Shown piece after piece: positions 58,956 to 64,000 of a stretch of 64,000 nt of DNA; the first letter of the stretch is position 1, and every line of letters begins with the position of its first letter. Source of the stretch: DASQHW01 sp038209365 (lineage in GTDB: Bacteria; Actinomycetota; Acidimicrobiia; IMCC26256; PALSA-610). Made by a program: the position numbers and the translations under genes. The notes under the pieces were generated by a model. The model ran no database searches. It saw only the letters and a program-made list of their open reading frames with translations, and was not told the origin of the DNA. Location of the stretch: assembly GCA_038209365.1 (NCBI GenBank), contig JBBQXS010000012.1, positions 1 to 64,000 on the forward strand, given 5' to 3'.

Positions 58956-59485
58956 CAGCGTGGTTGCTCATGCCCGACGACGAGACGGTCGACCATCCGT
59001 ACGGCGGCTTCTCGCCCGACATCATCGAGAAGCTCCGGTACGCGCACTCGTCGACACCGTTGCACCAGGTGCTCGGCCTGCAGTTCGTGCCCAGCGCTGA
59101 TCCCGCGGTCGTGACGGTCGAGATGCCCGTAGCGCCCGGAGCGTTCAACGGCTCCGGCAACCTGCACGGCGGCGCGATCGCGACCCTCGTCGACGTGGCG
59201 TCGGGCTCGGCCGCGGCGCGCGCGGGCACGTTCCGTCCCGGTGAGAACACGCTGGTCACCGCCGATCTGCACGTCCGTTATCTCGGGCGGCCCAAGGGCA
59301 CGGTCGTGCGCGCCGAGGCGCGGGTCATGCGCGCCGGCCGTCAGCTCATCGTCGTCGAATGCCGTGTGGCCGATGATCTGGACAACCTCATTGCGTTCGC
59401 CGACTTCGCAGGGATGATCGTGCCGTTGCGGCACCCGATCCGTCCCGGCGGCGACGGCGCCGACGCCCACGTCCCCGACCTCTGA
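58952..59485 (+). CDS. PaaI/4HBT-type thioesterase
   Basis: 177 residues from GTG 58952 (ATG 58970 also possible). Hot-dog domain with 'NGSGNLHGGAIATLVDVASG' (catalytic Asp region) and 'VTADLHVRYLGRPKGTVVRA'. It cleaves acyl-CoA to acid plus CoA. GTGA overlap couples it to the membrane protein gene. A repeat-like stretch follows. Confidence 0.86.
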   Translation: MTAWLLMPDDETVDHPYGGFSPDIIEKLRYAHSSTPLHQVLGLQFVPSADPAVVTVEMPVAPGAFNGSGNLHGGAIATLVDVASGSAAARAGTFRPGENTLVTADLHVRYLGRPKGTVVRAEARVMRAGRQLIVVECRVADDLDNLIAFADFAGMIVPLRHPIRPGGDGADAHVPDL

Positions 59486-59487
59486 GT

Positions 59488-59556
59488 GTGGAGTCGACCC
59501 ATCTAAAGGGAACCGACGGTGCTGTGGTCGCCGGAGGGCGGAGCGTGACGTCGACC
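59488..59556. repeat. Relative of the 46-bp intergenic repeat
   Basis: GTGGAGTCGACCC (59488-59500) and CGGAGCGTGACGTCGACC (59539-59556) resemble the end of the second repeat copy at 22501-22518. They lie between the thioesterase gene and the next promoter. Confidence 0.5.
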
Positions 59557-59600
59557 GGATCGATATCTTCGGATACCTGACGAATTGCCCCGAGGCCTGG

Positions 59601-59606
59601 TACGTT
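59601..59606 (+). promoter_or_regulatory. -10 box of the PuuD-like gene
   Basis: TACGTT 32 nt before ATG 59639; GGGAG is the ribosome site in the leader. Confidence 0.4.
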
Positions 59607-59638
59607 CCCGCCGCCGGGTCGACGACGGGAGCACTCCG

Positions 59639-60403
59639 ATGCAGATCTTCCATTCCTATGGCCTCTTCGGCATTTTCCGCTGGGCCCACGTGCTCGCCGC
59701 CGTGATGTGGATGGGCCTGCTCTGGTTCTTCAACTTCATCCAGACGCCCGCGTACGCGGAGTTGGATCCTCCGGCGCGCAACCAGGCGTTCGACAAGCTC
59801 ACGTGGCGCGCCCTTTGGTGGTTCCGGTGGGCTGCCGCCGCGACCGTCGCCTTCGGCTTCTTGCTGATCGCGATCGGCGCGATGGCCAAGGAAACGCTCG
59901 GCTTCTACCGCAAGGACTACTGGCTGCACAGCGCCGCCGGGCCGACGCTCGCGATCGGCATCCTGATGGGCATCGTGATGTTCCTCAACGTGTGGCTCGT
60001 GATCTGGCCGAACCAGCAGATCGTGATCGCCAACGCCCGCAGCCTGATCGCCGGCGGCGAGGCCAATCCGAATGCCGCCGCGGCGGCGCGGGCCGGCGCG
60101 ATGGCCTCGCGCCAGAACACGATCTTCTCGATCCCGGTGCTCTTCTTCATGGTGGGCGCCGGCCACTTCTTCCTGCTTCCACCGAACTTCAACGCCTACA
60201 TCGGCACCGGCAAGACCGTTGTGTACTTCCTCATCGGGCTCGTGGTGCTCGCGGTGCTCGAGGTCAACGCGCTGGGAAACATCAGCGGGCGCGGGAACAC
60301 GGGGCTGAACGTGATCTACGAGACCCACAAGAACGCGATCTACGCCGGTTCCGCCATCACGATCGTGATGTACATCCTCGCCGAGATCATCCTGCGAAAA
60401 TAA
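59639..60403 (+). CDS. Urate hydroxylase PuuD-like membrane protein
   Basis: 254 residues, about seven membrane helices. 'WAHVLAAVMWMGLLWFFNFI' and 'ALWWFRWAAAATVAFGFLLI' match the N-terminal membrane domain of PuuD (DUF989/Urate_ox_N), with several membrane His. The cytochrome-c domain of the long form is absent. Possible urate oxidation or an electron-transfer role. Convergent with FadE (3-bp gap). Confidence 0.7.
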   Translation: MQIFHSYGLFGIFRWAHVLAAVMWMGLLWFFNFIQTPAYAELDPPARNQAFDKLTWRALWWFRWAAAATVAFGFLLIAIGAMAKETLGFYRKDYWLHSAAGPTLAIGILMGIVMFLNVWLVIWPNQQIVIANARSLIAGGEANPNAAAAARAGAMASRQNTIFSIPVLFFMVGAGHFFLLPPNFNAYIGTGKTVVYFLIGLVVLAVLEVNALGNISGRGNTGLNVIYETHKNAIYAGSAITIVMYILAEIILRK

Positions 60404-60406
60404 CTC

Positions 60407-61540
60407 CTAGACGCCGAGCTCTTCCGCAATGCGGGCGCGGTGGGCGTAGCTCGAGCCGAACAGTGGTTCGCCGGACTTCATGCGCTTCACATAGAGGTGC
60501 ATGTCGTGTTCCCACGTGTAGCCGATGCCGCCGTGGATCTGGATGCCCTCCTTGGCAAGCAGCCGCTGGCAGTCGCCGGCCGCGGCCTTGGCCACCGACG
60601 TTGCGGTCGCGCGCCGCGGATCGTTCTCGGCAATCGTGAGCGCCGCGAAGTAGCCGGTCGAGCGGGCCCGCTCGAGTGAGATCATCATGTCCGCGAACTT
60701 GTGCTTGATCGCCTGAAAGGATCCGATCGGCACGCCGAACTGCTCGCGGTGCTTCGCGTATTCGAGCGTGACGTCGAAGATCGTTTGCGCAGAACCGACG
60801 ATCTCGAGTGCAAGCGCCACTGTCGACGCTTCGACCGCTCGGCGGAGTCCCGTGGCGACCGACGCCGTTCCGGGCGCGCCGAGCACACGGTCCCGATCGA
60901 CGTGTACGCCGTCGAGTCGCACGTGCGCGAGGCGCCGGCTCCCGTCGAAGGCATGGACGGCCGTCGTCTGCGTCGCCGCGACGGGCACGACGACCGCGCA
61001 CACACCGTCGTCGCCCCGTGTTCCCTCGGCGCGCGCGACGACCACCAACTCATCGACCGCGTCGCCTTCCATGACGAATCGCTTCTCGCCGGTGAGGACA
61101 AACCCGTCGCGACCGAACGTGACCGTCGTCCGCGTCGCGGCAGGATCGTACGAGCCACCGTGCTCTGCAATCGCCAACGAGCCTTGGATCTCGCCGGCGG
61201 CAACACCGCCGAGGAACCGTGCGCGCTGTTCGGGCGTTCCTGTCTCCCGCACCGCCGGCACGAACTGGGTCACGGTCGGCAACAGCGCGCCGGGCGCGAT
61301 GACGCGCCCGAGCTCTTCGGCGAGGATCCCCGCTTCGATCATCCCGAGCCCGATGCCGCCGTCTTCCTCGGGAACGGTGAGGGCCGGCCAGCCCAACTCG
61401 ACCATCGTCTTCCAGAGCTCGGTCGGGCGTTCGTCGGATTCGACAACCTTGCGCGCGAGCGCGACCGGGCTCTCGCGCGCCAGTACCGCGCGGATCGAGT
61501 CGCGCAGCTCCTCCTGATCGGTCGTGAAGTCGAGCTCCAT
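60407..61540 (-). CDS. Acyl-CoA dehydrogenase
   Basis: 377 residues. 'YAKHREQFGVPIGSFQAIKH' and 'QIHGGIGYTWEHDMHLYVKR' are typical; the middle signature is weaker ('SLAIAEHGGSYDPAA'), as in small-type FadE proteins. ATG 61540 has TAGCCT 9 nt upstream that overlaps the ligase stop. Downstream in the same operon as the ligase, so likely oxidises its product. Confidence 0.87.
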   Translation of the reverse strand: MELDFTTDQEELRDSIRAVLARESPVALARKVVESDERPTELWKTMVELGWPALTVPEEDGGIGLGMIEAGILAEELGRVIAPGALLPTVTQFVPAVRETGTPEQRARFLGGVAAGEIQGSLAIAEHGGSYDPAATRTTVTFGRDGFVLTGEKRFVMEGDAVDELVVVARAEGTRGDDGVCAVVVPVAATQTTAVHAFDGSRRLAHVRLDGVHVDRDRVLGAPGTASVATGLRRAVEASTVALALEIVGSAQTIFDVTLEYAKHREQFGVPIGSFQAIKHKFADMMISLERARSTGYFAALTIAENDPRRATATSVAKAAAGDCQRLLAKEGIQIHGGIGYTWEHDMHLYVKRMKSGEPLFGSSYAHRARIAEELGV

Positions 61541-61549
61541 CGGCGGTCG

Positions 61550-61555
61550 AGGCTA
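61550..61555 (-). promoter_or_regulatory. Possible internal -10 box overlapping a stop codon
   Basis: TAGCCT on the minus strand begins with the TAG stop of the ligase gene and ends 9 nt before ATG 61540. Confidence 0.35.
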
Positions 61556-63016
61556 GCGGGGAGCCTGCTCGGCGATCGTCTCGGCGAGCGCGCGGCGGTC
61601 GACCTTCTCGCCCGCGGTCAGTGGGAGCGCATCGACGACGAGCACCCCTTCGGGGAGCTTGTACGCGGCGATGTGCGGTGCCGCGTAGTCGCGTAGGACG
61701 GCAAGCGGCGGTGGCCGGTGCGGGTCCCGCGGGACGACGACCGCGACACCGATCTCGCCCATCACATCGTCGGGCCGTGGCACGATCGCGACCGCCGCGA
61801 GCTCAGGATGCGTCGAGAGCACATGCTCGACTTCCACGGGATAGACGTTGTAGCCGCCGCGTACGTACATCTCCTTGCTGCGACCGACGAGGCGCAAGCG
61901 CCCGCGATCGTCGACCCGTCCGAGGTCGCCGGTCCGCACGAAGCCGTCGGGGGTGAGCGCGGCACGTGTCTGCTCCGGGTCGCGCCAGTAGCCCGACATC
62001 ACTGCGGGCGAGCGCAAGCACACCTCGCCGATCTCGTCCATCGCGACGTCGCGCCCCTCGGAATCGCGGACTGCGAGATCGACGCTGGGGTGTGGCCGCC
62101 CGACGCTGACGATCGCATCTTCTGGAGGATCGCCGAACGCGGTGCCGAGACCGATGCCCGCCTCGGTGCAGGAGTAGCGCGTCGAGAGCGCGGCGCCGAA
62201 CCGGCGGCGCGCTTCTTCGGCGAGACCCGGTGTGACCGGTCCGCCGCCGGCGACGATGTACTGCACCGACGACAGGTCGAAGCGATCGAAGTCGGGGTCA
62301 CGCAACATGAGGGCGAGTTGTGTGGGGACACCGGCGACCGTCGTCATGCGTTCTCGCGCCAGCAACTCGAGTGCACCGCGTGCTCGCCACCGCTCCATGA
62401 TGAAGCTCGTCCCGCCGCGCCGGAGCGCTCCCGGGAGCTTGGTCATGAAGCCCAGATGTGCGAACGAAGTGCCGCTGAAGGAACGCCCGCCGCCGTCCCA
62501 CCGGTCGCCGACGTCGGTCTGCGTGATGAACGCGAGTTGCCGGTTGCAGTACAACGCTCCTTTCGGGAGTCCCGTTGTGCCGGAGGTGAAGATGATCGCG
62601 ACGGGACGTTCGGGATCCTCGCCGATGACGGGCGGCGATTCGCCGCGCACCCGCACGTCCCGGAGGACGTTCTCGAGCGCGTCCGCCGCGGGGAATTCGG
62701 CGGTGTCGAGCACGAGGCGCGGATCGGCGACGTCGAGGACCGCGAGTCGCTCAGCCGCCGACAACCGATCGTTGACACCGGCGGTGATCGCGCCGAGCTT
62801 GGCGGTCGCGCAATACGCGAGCAGGTACTCGGGACCGGGCGGCAACACCATCGCGACAACATCGCCCGCGCGCACGCCTCGTCGTGCGAGCCCGACCGCC
62901 ACTTCGTCGGAGATACGGTCGACGTCCGCGTACGACAGGGCCCAGCCGACCGGCGCGACGTAAGCGGTACGATCCGCAAAACGCCGGGCCGCTTCGGCAA
63001 TTGTCGGGGGCAGCAT
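61553..63016 (-). CDS. AMP-forming acyl-CoA ligase
   Basis: 487 residues. 'IIFTSGTTGLPKGAL', 'STRYSCTEAGIGLG', 'GFVRTGDLGRVDDRGRL' and the C-terminal 'LTAGEKVDRRAL' with catalytic Lys. Start ATG 63016 has TAAGGT 7 nt upstream, leaderless. It overlaps the divergent TetR start by one base, so regulator and ligase are tightly linked. It makes the substrate for the FadE downstream. Confidence 0.86.
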   Translation of the reverse strand: MLPPTIAEAARRFADRTAYVAPVGWALSYADVDRISDEVAVGLARRGVRAGDVVAMVLPPGPEYLLAYCATAKLGAITAGVNDRLSAAERLAVLDVADPRLVLDTAEFPAADALENVLRDVRVRGESPPVIGEDPERPVAIIFTSGTTGLPKGALYCNRQLAFITQTDVGDRWDGGGRSFSGTSFAHLGFMTKLPGALRRGGTSFIMERWRARGALELLARERMTTVAGVPTQLALMLRDPDFDRFDLSSVQYIVAGGGPVTPGLAEEARRRFGAALSTRYSCTEAGIGLGTAFGDPPEDAIVSVGRPHPSVDLAVRDSEGRDVAMDEIGEVCLRSPAVMSGYWRDPEQTRAALTPDGFVRTGDLGRVDDRGRLRLVGRSKEMYVRGGYNVYPVEVEHVLSTHPELAAVAIVPRPDDVMGEIGVAVVVPRDPHRPPPLAVLRDYAAPHIAAYKLPEGVLVVDALPLTAGEKVDRRALAETIAEQAPR

Positions 63017-63702
63017 TGACCGAACCTTACAAGTCGTCGCGACGTCCGGGTTCCCGCCGCAACGCTCCCGACGCGCCCGGCACACCCGCCCAGTCGCGCG
63101 AGCTGCGCGCGCAGGGTCGGAAGACGATGCGGCGGCTCCTCGACGCCGGCATGCGCGTGTTCGGCGAACGAGGCTTCCATGCGGCTCGTGTCGACGACAT
63201 CGTACGCGCAGCTCGCACGTCTCACGGTACCTTCTACCTGTACTTCGCCAACAAGGAGGACTTGCTACGCGCGCTCGCGGTCGAGTGCGCGCAGGAGATG
63301 GACGCGCTCGCCGGCGGCATCGGACCGATCACGCGCGACGCGCGCGGCGCGGATGAGCTGCGTCGCTTCCTTGCGGAGTTCTTCACGACGTACCGTCGCC
63401 ACGGACCGGTGATACGCGCGTGGATGGAGGGCCATGTGGCGGACCGAGAAGTGACACGTCTCGGCGTGCACGCGTTCACCGACATCGCAACCATGCTCGG
63501 CCGGAGGATGCGCGAGGCGGGGGTGCCGGGCGATCCCGCGAGCATCCCGGCGCTGATGGCGCTCATCGAACGCATCGCGTACTTCCTTGTCTCGCGCCGG
63601 CTCGATTTCGACGGCGACACACTGCTCGACACCGTTACCAACGTCGTCCATCGCGGCTTCTTCGGCGCGCCCGTAAGGTCAGTAGGGCGCACTCGGCCGT
63701 GA
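63016..63702 (+). CDS. TetR-family transcriptional regulator
   Basis: 228 residues with TTG 63016 as start (GGGGG upstream). HTH 'RRLLDAGMRVFGERGFHAAR' plus 'VRAARTSHGTFYLYFANKED' is typical TetR. Later in-frame ATGs would cut into helix 1. Start codon overlaps that of the divergent ligase, so it likely controls that operon. An alternative -10 box TACGAT lies at 62968-62973. Confidence 0.85.
   Translation: MTEPYKSSRRPGSRRNAPDAPGTPAQSRELRAQGRKTMRRLLDAGMRVFGERGFHAARVDDIVRAARTSHGTFYLYFANKEDLLRALAVECAQEMDALAGGIGPITRDARGADELRRFLAEFFTTYRRHGPVIRAWMEGHVADREVTRLGVHAFTDIATMLGRRMREAGVPGDPASIPALMALIERIAYFLVSRRLDFDGDTLLDTVTNVVHRGFFGAPVRSVGRTRP
63024..63029 (-). promoter_or_regulatory. -10 box of the ligase-FadE operon (leaderless)
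   Basis: TAAGGT on the minus strand ends 7 nt before ATG 63016. It lies inside the 5' end of the TetR coding region. Confidence 0.5.
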
Positions 63703-63718
63703 GCGGAGCGGCCCAGAA

Positions 63719-64000
63719 TTACGCCGGGGCAGGCCGTTCGCTCTTCTCGTGGCGGGTCGAGAGGTAGATCGCCTTGGCGGCGCCGAGGAGCGGTATCGCG
63801 AACAGCCCGCCGATCAAACCGCCCGCCGAGACGCCGACGAGCGCCGCGACCATCGTGACGGGCGGGGAGAGGTTCACTGCGCGGCCGATGATCAACGGCT
63901 GGATCACGTGGTTCTCGAGGTTCTGGTAGAAGAAGAAGATCGCGAGGCACGCGAGTCCGATGATCGCTCCCTGCGAGAAGCCGAGCAGCACGAACACCAC
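63719..64000 (-). CDS. AI-2E family permease, C-terminal part
   Basis: The last 93 residues of a membrane protein that continues past the right edge. 'FFFYQNLENHVIQPLIIGRAV' and 'LSPPVTMVAALVGVSAGGLI' followed by 'AIPLLGAAKAIYLS' are characteristic of the AI-2E transporter (TqsA/PerM) family, whose members export various small molecules or ions. Convergent with the TetR gene (16-bp gap). Start is outside the window. Confidence 0.85.
   Translation of the reverse strand: MVFVLLGFSQGAIIGLACLAIFFFYQNLENHVIQPLIIGRAVNLSPPVTMVAALVGVSAGGLIGGLFAIPLLGAAKAIYLSTRHEKSERPAPA

Noticed and set aside
58820..60328. 502-codon minus-strand frame
   Set aside because: It is antisense to the thioesterase and the PuuD-like gene, whose family matches are clear.
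63035..63044. CGTCGCGACG palindrome as a TetR operator
   Set aside because: A 10-bp CG-rich palindrome inside coding sequence is common by chance in this base composition, though it lies close to the ligase promoter.
1..64000. tRNA, rRNA, CRISPR, insertion sequences, prophage
   Set aside because: No cloverleaf-like sequence, repeat-spacer array, transposase or integrase was found, and almost all space is taken by ordinary genes.

Overview
This is a strongly GC-rich, gene-dense stretch of bacterial chromosome with about 63 protein genes on both strands, many joined by ATGA or GTGA stop-start overlaps. Its content points to an actinobacterium, most likely class Acidimicrobiia: many F420-type luciferase-like (LLM) oxidoreductases, acyl-CoA dehydrogenases, AMP-forming ligases, amidohydrolase-2 proteins, a DUF2889 protein, a secreted protein with 'GYW..DGG.FAFG' repeats, and TANNNT -10 boxes placed right in front of start codons. 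The class assignment is an inference. I saw no rRNA, tRNA, CRISPR array, insertion sequence or prophage.

Layout. 1-5.9 kb: gene tail, large Rieske protein divergent from a SufR-like regulator, sulfatase, small unknown protein, GT87-like mannosyltransferase. 5.98-15.05 kb: acyl-CoA catabolic cluster (MaoC-like dehydratase, three unusual crotonases, acyl-CoA dehydrogenase, LLM enzyme, two small ferredoxin-fold-like proteins, a FadD3-like ligase on the other strand), ending at a strong terminator. 15.2-17.5 kb: SDR plus ligase. 17.5-19.6 kb: glutamine-synthetase-like protein plus gamma-glutamyl hydrolase, suggesting polyamine or amine use. 19.7-24.0 kb: Tim44-like protein, an SDR/membrane/GNAT operon, a secreted peptidase-like lipoprotein. 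24.0-37.3 kb: amidohydrolases, a spermidine-synthase-like membrane protein, two acyl-CoA dehydrogenase subunits with a ligase, and a minus-strand operon (DUF4037, amidohydrolase, D-aminoacylase-like, amidohydrolase, frameshifted methyltransferase).

37.4-45.5 kb: a cysteine-less thiolase with its DUF35 partner, a TetR regulator with a tandem AT-rich operator candidate, an exopolyphosphatase, an aldehyde dehydrogenase, two SDRs and an LLM enzyme. 45.6-54.9 kb: the secreted repeat protein, DUF2889, amidohydrolase plus alpha/beta hydrolase, SnoaL-like plus MaoC-like pair, membrane proteins, another LLM enzyme. 55.0-64.0 kb: ligase plus SDR, LysM protein, thioesterase, PuuD-like membrane protein, acyl-CoA dehydrogenase, ligase, TetR and the end of an AI-2E-type permease.

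Taken together the genes describe an organism that activates varied carboxylic acids to CoA esters and shortens them by oxidation, hydration and retro-aldol or thiolytic cleavage, with several local regulators. The substrates cannot be read from the sequence. The most distinctive observations are the pervasive leaderless promoters, crotonases lacking both catalytic glutamates, the two long palindromes with equal 27-nt spacers, and the tandem operator in front of the TetR gene.
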